DNA of 64,000 bases, from positions 6,634,001 through 6,698,000 of the forward strand of contig JBANSL010000004.1 in assembly GCA_037127255.1 (NCBI GenBank). The letters run 5' to 3'. Positions within the stretch are counted from its first letter, which is position 1; every line of letters begins with the position of its first letter. The notes under the pieces are model-generated. The model did not search any database, was not told where the DNA came from, and saw nothing but the letters and a program-made list of their open reading frames with translations. The stretch is from Persicaria tinctoria. Lineage: Eukaryota > Streptophyta > Magnoliopsida > Caryophyllales > Polygonaceae. Shown here one piece after another: positions 23,084 through 34,208 of the stretch. A program made the position numbers and the translations under genes.

Positions 23084-24366
23084 ATGAATTTCTTAGGTAC
23101 AAATGTTGTGTTACCAAAATTTGGTGCTCTTTATGGTCATTCTTCTTTCAAGCTGTTGTGATTCCGAGACACAACCAAGGCATTTCCATCATATCCCGTT
23201 AGGCAAAGGGGCGATAGGACCCGAGTCCATTGCGTTTGACTACCATGGAAGAGGACCTTATGTTGGTGTCTCCGATGGAAGGATACTCCGGAGGATAGGC
23301 CTTCCAAGTTTAGGTTGGACAACATTCGCCGTTATGCCAAATTGGTAAGTTGTATTTCTTCGGGAAACAAGTCAAGGTAGACTATGTTCGTACTTCGTGT
23401 TGATGTCGTCTTTCCCTCCTTTTTTTCAGGTCCATGAGCTGTTTTGGGTCAAACAATTCTCCGAATCTAAGATATTGTGGAAGACCTTTAGGTCTTAAGT
23501 TTCACCCTCAAACATGCAAACTATATGTAGGAGATGCATACCATGGATTAGTTGTAGTTGGTCGGAAAGGAGGTCGTGGTGTTTCCATGGTGAAAGGTGC
23601 CGAAGGAGTCTCATTCAAGTTTACGAATTCTCTAGACGTTGATCACGAGAGTGGGGTCATATACTTCACCAATACAAGCTCATGATTTGAACAATGGTAC
23701 ATTATTCATACATCGGATCAAACTTCTCAATCTAACCTAATCTAAACAGTATGACCTATCTAGGCGCTCATCTAACTCTAGGTGGTGAAGAACGTCCAAC
23801 ACTTGGATGTCGCTTAAATAACCATTTAGGTCGATTTTTAGAACACTGTTAAGTGATCTCGATCCTCAAGCTATTAACCTTGTACGTTTGATGTATTTAG
23901 GGAGGGGCATAAGAGAAATTGATACCGGAGACCACACAGGGAGGTTGATGAAATATGATCCCGACACCAAAATGGTCCAAGTACTACTCAACAACGTGAG
24001 CTTTGCCAATGGAGTAGCACTTAGCCGAAACAAGGATTTTTTGTTAGTAGCCGAGATAACAACGTGCCAAATCCGTAGGTTATGGCTAAAAGGGGTGAGA
24101 TAAACACGAGCGATGTGTTTCTTAGCCTTCAAGGACGTCCCGATAACATAAACAGAGATTTTGATGGTAACTTTTGGATCGCATTACGACAAGTGCAAAC
24201 GCCAGTTACGCCCATAAAAATTGATGAGAGCGGACAAATTTTAGAACGGCTAGAAGCTGCAAGTGGAGAATCGTTGTCGAATGCAAGTGATGTTTCGGAA
24301 TGCAATGGTAGGTTGTGGATTGGATCACCTGTTAACCCTTATGTTGAAGTAGCTTTAGAAACGTAA
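23084..24366 (+). pseudogene. Strictosidine-synthase-like pseudogene, copy B
   Basis: The three-exon structure of copies A and C is kept (about 23084-23344, 23430-23696 and 23901-24366), and introns 1 and 2 are short. Exon 2 has an in-frame TGA at 23683-23685 where copy A has CGA. Exon 3 has one extra base near its start and one missing near 24100. The first ATG is also out of frame, although an ATG at 23103 could serve. A TATATAAT lies at 23015-23022, and a hAT element has entered just upstream. Loss of function is therefore very likely. Intron 1 lacks the hAT MITE shared by A and C, so this copy split off earlier. Confidence 0.88.
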
Positions 24367-25021
24367 ATCGAGAGCTAAATATAAATGTAGCATTCTACTG
24401 TAATCATTTAGCTTGTATTTTAGTTTGAAAGAAGATTTGTCTTGAAATTTGTTCACAACTTGTTTTTTTAGTTTTTTTCATTCTCGTTTGAACACTGTAC
24501 CAACAATTATCAACAAAAACTTATCCGTTACCTTCATTAGGATGGACCCTAGTTTAGTGCCGTAACTAGAAATGCAATCTTGAATAGGGCGTATGAGTCG
24601 TCGCTCTCTCCCGTGTTCTCAACGGCTCGCCTTGAATCTCCCCACTCCTCCACTGGCTAGAGAATCATATGGGTTATTTATGTTGTTTCTTTAATCTGTG
24701 TTTGAATGTTGTATGTTGACGATTCGTTCGTCTGCCGACCTCTTGAGTTTCAAGTTGTCTAAACTTGAATTTTAACTAATAAAAAAAATAGTATTGAATC
24801 TATTTACGACAGCAACAAAAAAAAAATCCCATGGGCCTATATTTGAGTCTTAAGTTAGTGATAATTGGGCCCGGCCCGGCCCAGCATTCGGTGTCTGTTA
24901 GAGACAGATGAGGTTCCGTGAGTGCATTGTCAAGTGCCAACTGATCGGCCAGGAAGATTTCACCATTGACCATCCAAGAACACAAATTCAAAAAATAAAA
25001 TGAAACAAAATCAAGAACTTC
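24367..25021. other. Intergenic; possible LINE tail and broken coding sequence
   Basis: The segment 24367-24480 is the 3' flank of copy B, shared with copy C. The segment 24720-24790 resembles 2820-2892 in inverse orientation and may be a LINE 3' tail. On the minus strand 24880-25000 is open (GEIFLADQLALDNALTE), but I cannot identify it. Confidence 0.35.
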
Positions 25022-25029
25022 ACCTCAGT

Positions 25030-25762
25030 TAGACCTGAGCAGACCTGGGATAAACCGTCCGGCCCGCCCATGAAAAAAGGCGAGTTTGGGTAGAACAATC
25101 GGTCCAAGCGGGCCGATAGGCCCGGCCCGGTAGACGGTAGACCAACCGGACCGGGCTTGGGCGGAGTATAAGGCCCACCGACCCGGTATATATTAATATT
25201 ATAATATTATATTTATAATTATATATGTAATGACATTTTTTTTATCATAAAATAAACTATATGTAAAATATCACTATCATAATACAAACTATATATAAAG
25301 ATATTTTTTAGAATAATTTAGCTTCTATTCTATATAGTTGTCTTTACAGTGTGTGTATACATAAATATTAGTGTATATTTATATGTATATTTTTTTTGTC
25401 AAAACAGTGTGTGTATACAGTGTACGTGTACATATTAATTATACAATGTGTGTATAGATTATATTATGTTACATATAATATATACATAAAGTATAAAAAA
25501 AAGTATAGATTTATATGTATTTTCTTTAGTTGACTTTGCTTTTTAGTTATATAACCGGTTATGCTATTGGGTAGGGTTTTCTCGTCCCAAATTCTTTCCT
25601 AATCCAAAAAACAAAAAAACCCGTTAGGCTCGGCGGGTAGCCCGACCCGCCAACATGGGCGGAGTTGGACACGGTAGTTGGCCCAAAAATCGGGCTTGGC
25701 CCAAGCCCGGTCCGATACAATGGACCACGAAAATGCTGGAGGCCCGGCCATGCTCATGTCTA
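25030..25762. mobile_element. hAT MITE with GGCCCGG subterminal repeats
   Basis: The ends TAGACCTGAGCA and TAGACATGAGCA face each other. The flanks ACCTCAGT (25022-25029) and ACCTCAAT (25763-25770) form an 8-bp duplication with one mismatch. GGCCCGG and related words cluster at both ends around an AT-rich core. Confidence 0.85.
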
Positions 25763-25869
25763 ACCTCAATCGGACAATTCCCACACACAGATCGAAGCTG
25801 GAAAGATTCCATTGAATCTTTCACACTCCTCATGTTCACACTCACCTGAACAAATCTTCTTCTCCACCT

Positions 25870-26236
25870 TGCAAGTTGGTAGAGAAAAGTAGATTTAAGA
25901 AAACTTAATTGCCTTTTCATTGAATCACGGATACAATATATAGTATTTGCAAAACTCTATCTACGGTATAGATAAAAGATATGTGTTTGGGGCCTAAGTT
26001 ATACATATAAATATAATATTCTATTTAATATCTCATCAATACGTGGAGATGAGTTTTTCAAAGTTGAAGTTGTTGAGCTAGCATAATCTTTTGAAAACTG
26101 TTGATCATAAAGAGCTTATGAAAGATTTTGTTTCAAAGAAGGTAAGAGAATGACATTTTTCAAGTAAAGTGATGGTAGTTTAATTTATACTAAAGCTTGT
26201 AAATTTCCTTTTTTTTTGTAAGAATTAATATTATTA
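25870..26236 (-). repeat. Solo LTR (or LTR fragment) of the older copia family
   Basis: It aligns with 14528-15122 without the Stowaway insertion. No internal region or second LTR is attached, which suggests LTR-LTR recombination or truncation. No target duplication was found. Confidence 0.65.
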
Positions 26237-26333
26237 GATATTTGGTCCAATATCTATTTTCATAAATTTATTAGGTATTTGTCTACCCTAAATGACTTGT
26301 TTAGCATTTGTCCAAAAAAACTTTCATAATACC

Positions 26334-27099
26334 TAGACCTGGGCAAACGCGGGTGCGGGTCAGGCTTGGGACGCGCTTTGGTCGAAAATTTGTCCCGTTG
26401 TTGTGGTTACGGGCCGGGCTAAGCCTGCTTAGCGGGTTGAAAACCTTGTCCGATCCTATCCGCTATTGCGGTTGCAGGCAGCCCGTGGATACCCGCTTAA
26501 TTTCCCCCCTTGTACTGCTGTACTCATTAAAAAATAAAATGCAACACTTGCTAATATATACTACCTCCGTTCGGAAAAACTTGACACTTTACTATTCATG
26601 CACGTTTTTTTAGGTGATAAAAACTATATAAAATATCTAGTTTTTTTAATAACTTTTTAACAACATCGTAGTTATTATTAATAAGTACAAACTTGTTAAA
26701 AAAAATTTATAAAAAAATGAATATTTTACATAGTTTTTATCGTTGTAAAAAAGCGTGCATGAATAGTAAACGACAAGTTTTGCCGAACGGAGGGAGTATA
26801 TACTTGCTAATATATACAGTATATATAGACCTAGGCAACATGTACTTTGATTGAGAGTAGCCTAACCAAGCAGTAGAAGCAATATATATAAATGCAAAGC
26901 TTAATTTCCCCCTTGCAAAAAAATAGCGGGTACCCATTACGGGTCTAGCAGCCCGTAACTGGTAGATTGGCTTACCCAATCCCGTACCCGCTGCGGGCGC
27001 GGGCCGGACTTAGTGGGCCGCGTGGGCTTTTTCCTCTACCCAAGCCTATCCAATTTCACGGGCGGGTGGGACGGGCCGTCCCGCGTTTGCCCAGGTCTA
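26334..27099. mobile_element. hAT MITE (TAGACCTGGGCAAACGCGGG ends) containing a Stowaway
   Basis: Both ends read TAGACCTGGGCAAACGCGGG inward, a 20-bp inverted repeat. The flanks ATAATACC (26326-26333) and ATAATACT (27100-27107) are an 8-bp duplication with one mismatch. GC-rich subterminal words flank an AT-rich core. Confidence 0.88.
26561..26796. mobile_element. Stowaway MITE nested in the hAT MITE
   Basis: The ends CTACCTCCGTTCGGAAAAAC and CTCCCTCCGTTCGGCAAAAC are flanked by TA. Inner arms match the element at 14603-14826 (TTTACTATTCATGCACG), so the two are one family. Confidence 0.87.
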
Positions 27100-27133
27100 A
27101 TAATACTTAAACTGCCCTTACATTATTTTATCC

Positions 27134-30100
27134 TAGGGGTGGGCACAAATCCCGCAAATCCCGATCCCGTCCCGATCCCGTCCCGATCCCGGTGGGATTT
27201 AGGACAAAATAGCGAATCCCGTCCCGATCCCGTCCCGCAAAAATGATGCGGGACGGGAAGCGGGACGGTCCCGGTGGGATCCCGCAAATCCCGATCCCGT
27301 CCCGCATATGTTATATATAATATAAATAATATATATGTAAAATAAGTTTTAATTTTAATAAAAGTAATTATGTATATATTATATATATTTTTTTAATGCA
27401 ACATTACGTACATGGTATTTAATCTTATTTACATAATATAAGGCTTTAGAGTTTAGACATTTAGTGCTTTACATGCCCATTTACTTTGATTTATACATTT
27501 TAGTACGGTAATATTGATAAGGCAAGTGTAAACTAAGGTAGATGATTTACTAATTTAGTAATTTTATTGAATTAGGGCTACAGAGGCTGAAAGAGTGAAA
27601 GAGTGAAAGGCAACCAAAGTACGGAGACGCGAGAGATTCTCAAATCACAAATCTCTATCGTCCTCCTCCGCCGACGGCAAACAACCACCTGTGTGCCCTG
27701 CTTCTCCGCCGATTTCTCTCCGTCTCCACTCTCCAGGTTATTCATCCTTCGCCTTCTCCTTCTCCTTCTCTTTGTTTCTTCTTCACTCATCTGCATCTGG
27801 TTACCCTTCTCTCCAGGATCGGGGCCGTCTTCATCTCGACGAGACGCTTTCCAATCTCGAGGTTATTCTTCTCCTCTTTTCTCTATATGCTTTCTCTAGT
27901 AGGCAGCTAAGAGACAAGTCCTGAATTTCATTTTTTAAAACACTACGCAGATTCAATGTCAACGACAAAGGAAACGAAATCGTTGGCTCCAGTACGCAGT
28001 TCTGCGACGGGCCCTATAATTGTGTCAATAGAGCCGTCGGTTACATCACCCAGTCCTCCAACTACATCATTCCCTTCTGTGAGCGTTCAGACTCCTGATG
28101 CGTCGGTTGGTGAAGTTCCTGCTGCATCTGTGATTGAGGGTGGTAAGAAATCTTCTCAATCTTCATCATCTTTGAAACGATCTAGTTCTGTTTGGGATCA
28201 TTTTATACCATATGACAAGATTGTGAGAGATAAAGATGAGGAGGGGAACGAAGTGGAAATCATTGAGAAAAGGGCTTACTGTAAATATTGTCCTAGGGGG
28301 AAGATTGGGGATTTTGGAGCTGCCTCTAGGAGTGGCACTTCTGGTATGCTCAGACATCACGATAATATTTGTAGGTATGCTCCACATTCGACTGATAAGG
28401 CACAAAAGCTCATAAGTGGGGATAAGTCTAAGACAGGAAAACTAGCAACGATTTCTTATGGTCAAGAAGATTATTTGGCAGCTTGTGTGGAGATGATTGT
28501 CATTGATGAGTTGCCATTTAGTTTTGTGGACAAGAAAGGGTTCAACAGGTTTTGCTCAAAAGTGTCTCCTTCGTTTACTGTCCCAAGCAGACGGAAGTTG
28601 TGCAGAGCTTTTCTAGGTACATATGAGACTAAAAAACAAATGCACAAGAAGATTCTTAAGAAGTATAGGTTGAGTCTTACAACAGACACTTGGACAAGTG
28701 TTCAAAATGTCAATTACATGGTGATTACTGCCCATTTTGTTGATGAAGATTGGAAAATGCACAAGAGGATTATCAGTTTTTCTGTTATTCAAAATCACCA
28801 AGGTTCATCTATAGGAAAGTTGATTGAGTCTTGCTTGGTGCAATGGGGGATTGACAAAGTCATGTGCATTACGTGTGATAATGCTGCTGCTAATAAATCT
28901 GCCGTAGAGTGGCTTATTGCTAGGATGAACAAGTCGGCGTTTTATCAACAAGTCCTATCTGGAAAATATATGCACGTTAGATGTACTGCTCACGTCACCA
29001 ATTTAATTGTGGGTCATGGTTTGAAGAGGCAAAATAATAATCAGTTCTAGCAATTAGAAATTGTGTGAAGTTTGTGAGATCGTCTCCAAAAAGACTAGAA
29101 ATGTTTAAGAAAGTTGTAGAGCGAGAGAAACTTGGATGCAAGGGCTTGGTTTGTATGGATGTCCCAACAAGGTGGAATAGTACCTTTTTGATGTTGGAAG
29201 CTGCTTTGAGGTTTAAACAAGCATTTCTAGTGATGGCGGAAGACGATGAAACGAATTTTGGAAATTACTTTAAAGAGCCGGAAGAAGAATATAATGATGA
29301 TGGAGTGTTGGTACCTGGCAACGGTAAAAGAATAAGGGTTGGTCCTCCAGATGAAGAAGATTGGTTGAAGGCGAAGGTGTTTGTTGATTTCCTAAGAGTT
29401 TTCTATGAAGTGACTCTAAGGAACAGTGCCTCACTGCACCCTACCGTGCATACTGTGTTCGCCGATGTTATCGATATGGAAAATAACATCACAGGCTTGT
29501 TTGTGGCATCTGATTTGACAACTTCAGAACAAACGCAAAAGACTTTGCAAGAGATGGCAAGCAACATGAGAAGTAGATGGTTAAAGTATTTTGGTTCTTT
29601 TGGGGATCTTAATCATATGTTAGTGATTGGGCTAGTTCTTGATGCAAGATTTAAATTGAAGAATGTTACTCACCTTTATATAGAGGAGAAGTTGAGTGGT
29701 GAAGAGGTGACGAGGAGAACCAATGCAATCAAAAGGCTTCTTGTGGATCTTTATGATGAGGTACATATTCATGCGATGAATTGACTTTATGTTTAACTAG
29801 TTGAATTGGCTTTATGTTTACTTTGGCTTTATGTTTACTTTATGTTTACTTTGGTTTAGTGCATGCAATCAAAGATCGTTGTCTAATGTTCTTCCCTTCA
29901 TTTCTGATTTGTTTTTCTGTTCATGTGATGGCTACTGTGATACTGTCCCCTTTTTTTTTTTAAAGAATGTAGGTCATATATGATTTATTTTACTGGAGGA
30001 TTATTTGTTAAAGTCGGCCACATTCCAACATTAGTTAAGAAATGCCTTTGATCATAAATTACCTGTTGAGATTCTTAAGCAAACAGACTTGAGGAATTAA

Positions 30101-31536
30101 AACTGAAATATTGGTTAAGAAAGTATTCTAAGTGTTCGTTTAGATCGCATGCATATTTTCATGTTGAGCTTTATGTTGGTGTAGTGTGAATTTTTATTTG
30201 ATTATGATTTTTTGTTTAATTTTTTAGTATGTTGTTCATGTGGATGGAGGTGTGCACATGCAAAATCCACAATCAAACTTTTCATCTTCCACCCACACAA
30301 TTCGAAGCTCTACTACTAGATCTAATCGTTTGAGTAATTGGAAGAAGATTGTGCAAGAAACTGATGAGGCAATTGCAGCTCATGAAGTGGATCAGTACTT
30401 GGAAGCTCCTTTAGATCCAACCGAAGAAGAAGATCACTTTGACATATTGGGTTGGTGGAAGCTTAACGGATGCAAATATCCTGTCCTAGCAGCAATAGCA
30501 AGGGATGTTCTCGCCATTCAAACTTCAACTGTGGCCTCAGAGTCATGTTTTTCAACAGGGGGCAGAGTTATCAGTGCATTTAGGAGTTCACTAACTCCTA
30601 ATTCAGTCGAGGCACTTATTTGCTTGCAGAACTGGCTGTTAGGAGATGACATTGCAGATATTCTTGTGGATGTGGATGAGCCAAGTATAGAAAATACTGA
30701 GTTTTATTATGAACTTGAGCGAGGTATAATACAAGTCTTTAATGGATTTAGATTTACTTCTTTTTAACTTGGAAGTAGCCCTATAATTTCTCAAATGTTA
30801 TTGTCATCAACTTAGTTTTCACTTTTCATTGTGTTTTTCGAGCGCAGAGCATGAGACCACATCTTCAAGTCAAAGCACACCGACTAAAGCTGCAATTGGG
30901 TCGGGGAAAGGGAAATCAATTTCTACAGATTGATAAGTTAACAACCTCTATACTCTATCAGTCTAGTCTTTTCTTGCTGCAAATACTTGCATTATACACT
31001 TCTCAACATTTTTGTATTGACATTTGGATATCCTTGTCTTTAATTTATTGCAGTGAAGTTGCAATTGAGAGCAAACCATTGGCTTGGTGCGATTGAAGAT
31101 ATGAAGTTATTCCAAGATTTCAACCTTGACGCCTCCATCTGGCTTCTAGCCTCTTGAACTGCAGTCTGTTTTTTTGTACGAAAGACTAAAATCGGGGTTT
31201 TTTTTTCCTGAATGAAACACTAAAATTAGGTTGTTGGACCACTGAAAGTGTTACTTTTTGACCAAGTTGGTTATGTTAATGTGTTGTTAACACTTGTCTT
31301 AGCTTGAAATTGTATGAAATAGCATGAACTATAAAATTAAAAACATTGTTATATAATATTTTATTATTTTTATTTGCGGGACAAGGCCCGTCCCGTCCCG
31401 ATCCCGTCCCGTCCAGACACCATCCCGTCCCGAAAAAAAAGTGTCAATCCCGTCCCAATCCCGTCCCGTAAAAATTTCGTGGGACGAGTCCCGTCCCGGC
31501 TCAATCCCGTCCCGTCCCGTCCCGTGCCCACCCCTA
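27134..31536 (+). mobile_element. Full-length hAT transposon with transposase gene
   Basis: The 4,403-bp element is bounded by a perfect 8-bp duplication, TTTTATCC, at 27126-27133 and 31537-31544. The terminal inverted repeats are TAGGGGTGGGCAC. Both ends carry dense CCCGTCCCG/CGATCCCG subterminal repeats (27150-27310 and 31377-31530). It holds one spliced transposase gene, which has a frameshift. The same ends are on the 716-bp element at 15979, its apparent deletion derivative or dependant. Confidence 0.92.
27956..30933 (+). pseudogene. hAT transposase (BED zinc finger, hATC domain), frameshifted
   Basis: Exon 1 starts at ATG 27956. A Ser/Thr-rich N-terminus precedes a BED finger (AYCKYC...LRHHDNIC, residues about 105-140). 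The catalytic core has TTDTWTS (first Asp) and CDNAAANKSA (second Asp), then VRCTAHVTNLIV. At about 29035-29046 a single missing base ends the frame, and the protein resumes with AIRNCVKFVRSSPKRL and TRWNSTF. Introns are 29761-30227 and 30724-30847, both GT-AG. The third exon has the hATC dimerisation region with GWWKLN, the SESCFSTGGRVI motif that holds the family's third acidic residue, and LICLQNWL. The last exon adds about 28 residues to a stop at 30931. Without the frameshift the product would be near 770 aa, normal for the family. This copy would need correction or rare frameshifting to work. Confidence 0.88.
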
Positions 31537-31544
31537 TTTTATCC

Positions 31545-32045
31545 CTCCCTTTCCGACTCCCCTTTTGGATCTCTCCCTTTCCCATTCCAGTCCTCATCAA
31601 CGGGGAACTCCCTCCTGGATCTCAAGCCACAAGTTCAGCTTCGCCTCCTCCCGGCTACTACTATGCGTTCCCCGCCAATTGCATCAACGCCTGGCTCGAC
31701 GACGCCATCTTGGAAGTAGCCATCACATCAACGACACGCCAAAGACTTGACTCAATCCTCTCCTCTTTTGGCTAATTTCGGATCTGATTATGTGCAGATC
31801 CCGTTCACTATTCAGTCCTCTCCTCTTTTGGCTAATTTCGATCGAATCTAAGTTTTTGGGCATGCAACCGAGCCAATTTGTATGTGGTCTCGGTCTGTCC
31901 CTTCGCTGGCAGCCTCAAGGATCGTTGTTGCGTTCTCATATGTCCTATGCCTCTCCCTGCTGGCCTTCGTCGGAGCTATGGCGGTTGTGAAGGATTTCGG
32001 TGACGATTCGCGCTTCGGTTGCAACGTGAATTGATCCCACTCGCT
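31545..32045 (+). pseudogene. Unidentified coding-like fragments
   Basis: Two GC-richer open stretches look like real coding DNA. At 31600-31775 the translation is INGELPPGSQATSS... followed by AFPANCINAWLDDAILEVAI. At 31882-32032 a 50-residue frame has a hydrophobic, membrane-like segment (IVVAFSYVLCLSLLAFVGAM) and ends VKDFGDDSRFGCNVN. A roughly 65-bp imperfect duplication (TCCTCTCCTCTTTTGGCTAA, at 31756 and 31819) lies between them. The piece is cut by copia sequence on the right and a hAT on the left. I do not recognise the gene. Confidence 0.4.
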
Positions 32046-32049
32046 GTCA

Positions 32050-33772
32050 GTTTTGTATGAAAGAACAGAAACAAAAGAACCTCCATTGAAGGAGAAGTTG
32101 GAAGAAGAAGATGAAATCTGTATTGTATTGCATGAATGTGTCGAGTATAGATTGAACCAATTTATACACAAAGCTCAGTACACCTGTCAAGATCATAGGT
32201 TTTACAAAACTAAGCTCTAATCCCGACCGTAGATGTGTAACTGAAAGTCTTGCTCCCTCTGTTGACTTTCGTGAACTGAAGATGAGCTTGGCAAGTTCAC
32301 CCCCTCTCAAGGTGGAAATGGTGAAACCATTCCCATCTTGTCAAGAATAGGAGGGAGACAATAACCGAACAATGGTTTGGTACGAACTTCAGCCAATTGA
32401 TCAGTTGTCGGGACATGATGCAAGGAGATGAGCCCTTCAAGTAGCTTTTTCCTCACAAAACGGCGGTCCATGTCAATGTTCTTGGTTCTTTCGTGAAAGA
32501 CAGGATTCGGAGCTATATGAATCGCGGCCTAGTTATCGCATTTGATTGGAATGGGCGTGATTGATGAGACTCCCAATTTATACAAGAGACGAGTGAGTCA
32601 AGTAAGCTCAGAGCATAACGCCTCAAGGAACGATATTCGGCCTCATCAGCAGATGACAATGAAACTGTCGGCAGTATCTTTGATTTCAATGAAATCAAAC
32701 TTCCACCAAAGAATATAACATACCTACTGAAACTTCGCCGAGTTAAAGGACAAGAAGCCCAGTTCGAATCACAATAAGCCAACAGATCCGAAGCAGATGA
32801 GTTGTTGAGGAGAAGGGAACGATCAATGGCACCCTTCAAATATCTGAGAGTGCGTAGAACAACGTTCATGTGACAAAGAGCAGATTTTTGCATAAATTGG
32901 ATAAGGTGTTGGACGGTGAAGGCTATGTCAGGGCGAGTATTGGAAATGAAATTGAGTTTGCCAACAAGCTGTCAAAAACGAGTTGGATTAGGAAGGATGT
33001 TTTTTTTTTCTGTGGGAAGGAGTTTGGTGTTGAGTTCAAGAGGGCTAATAACAGGAGAGTCGTTACCACAATCAAACTCAATAATGGTGTCTTTGATGAA
33101 TTGCCTCTGACTCATGATCATGCCAGCATCAGTTGAGACAAATTCAATACCAAGGAAATAGTGTAGGTTGCCTAGATCCTTGATTTTGAAAGTATCATGT
33201 AAGAATTGCTTTAAATCTTCCATCTCAACAAGGTTATCACCAGTGATGATAACATCATCAACATAGACAGCAACATATGTAGACTGAGTAGGAGATTTCT
33301 TAACAAACAATTCAAGTTGTAGTCGTTTAGAGATTGTACATATTGACGAAGCTTAAGAGCTTGAGAAAGTTTATCATATCACTGGCATGAAGCTTGTTTA
33401 AGACCATAGAGAGATTTACGAAGCCTGCAAACCTTGCCATGATCAACTAGCAGGCCTTGAGGAGCTCTCATATACACCTCTTCATGTAAATCCCCGTGTA
33501 GAAAAGCGTTATTGACATCTAATTGCAAGATAGGCCACTGATGTTTGACAACAACTGAAACAAGAGCTCAAACTGTTTTAAGTTTCACAACAGGAGAAAA
33601 GGCTTCAGTGTAGTCTATGCCTTCTTTTTGTGTGAATTCCCTGACTAACAAACGAGCTTTGTACCTCTCTATATATAGAACCATCAGTCTTGTGTTTGAC
33701 TTTAAACACCCCACGTACAACTGATGAGTTTCTTGCCCTTCGGAAGAGAGACAATGTCCCAAATGTGGTTGC
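32050..33772 (-). mobile_element. Truncated copia element (RT, RNase H, 3' LTR)
   Basis: The minus strand encodes the end of a copia pol. GKKLISC and [10 protein letters not shown] (33660-33760) and [19 protein letters not shown] are followed by YVAVYVDDVIITGD at about 33230-33270. RNase H follows with YCDSNWASCPLTRRS and SSADEAEYRSL (32513-32893). A GAGAGGGGG polypurine tract near 32300-32308 marks the start of a 3' LTR that runs to about 32050 (TG...CA by eye). The 5' half is missing: the element stops abruptly at about 33772, where the sequence duplicated from SSL copy A begins. Several frameshifts show it is dead. Confidence 0.8.
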
Positions 33773-33776
33773 TATT

Positions 33777-34131
33777 TGGGCTACATGGCTGGTGTTTGGA
33801 CCTCTGCTTTGCCATTTGGGCTTCTGATCCAATGTGGAGAGTGGGTTAAGTATATACTGCAAGTAAATTAGAAATAATCAATTTCATTACCTAAATATTT
33901 AAGGAAAATGGTTTAATTATATACTTTTTAAATTATCAAAATAGTTGGATGGTTCGATCTGTAGGGTTGGATCATATTTAACAATTTAAGGTCAATTTGT
34001 ACTATCTAACAACATGGGTGCTTGTTCGAATTTCGCTGTCAATTTTTTTTTTAAAAAATTCATCAACATATCATTATCAAGATAACAGTGGTCAACTATT
34101 TTTTGGCCAATGGAGTTGATCTACTCTTATC
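33777..34131 (+). repeat. Duplicated upstream segment of SSL copy C
   Basis: The stretch matches 16703-17760 upstream of copy A (CTACATGGCTGGTGTTTGG onward) but lacks the Helitron. It therefore preserves the Helitron's empty AT target near 33985 and the single CTAACAAC corresponding to the hAT target in copy B. Confidence 0.8.
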
Positions 34132-34139
34132 TATATAAA
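34132..34139 (+). promoter_or_regulatory. TATA box of SSL copy C
   Basis: TATATAAA lies about 70 bp upstream of the ATG at 34209, in the same setting as in copy A. Confidence 0.65.
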
Positions 34140-34208
34140 GCCATGATAATGAAGCTTATTCAATCAATCACACACTCATATGCTTCATGTACATTTATTT
34201 TCTTAGCC

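Noticed and set aside
27578..27924. Open frames upstream of the hAT transposase
   Set aside because: They fall in the probable 5' leader of the transposase gene, lie on both strands and show no domain.
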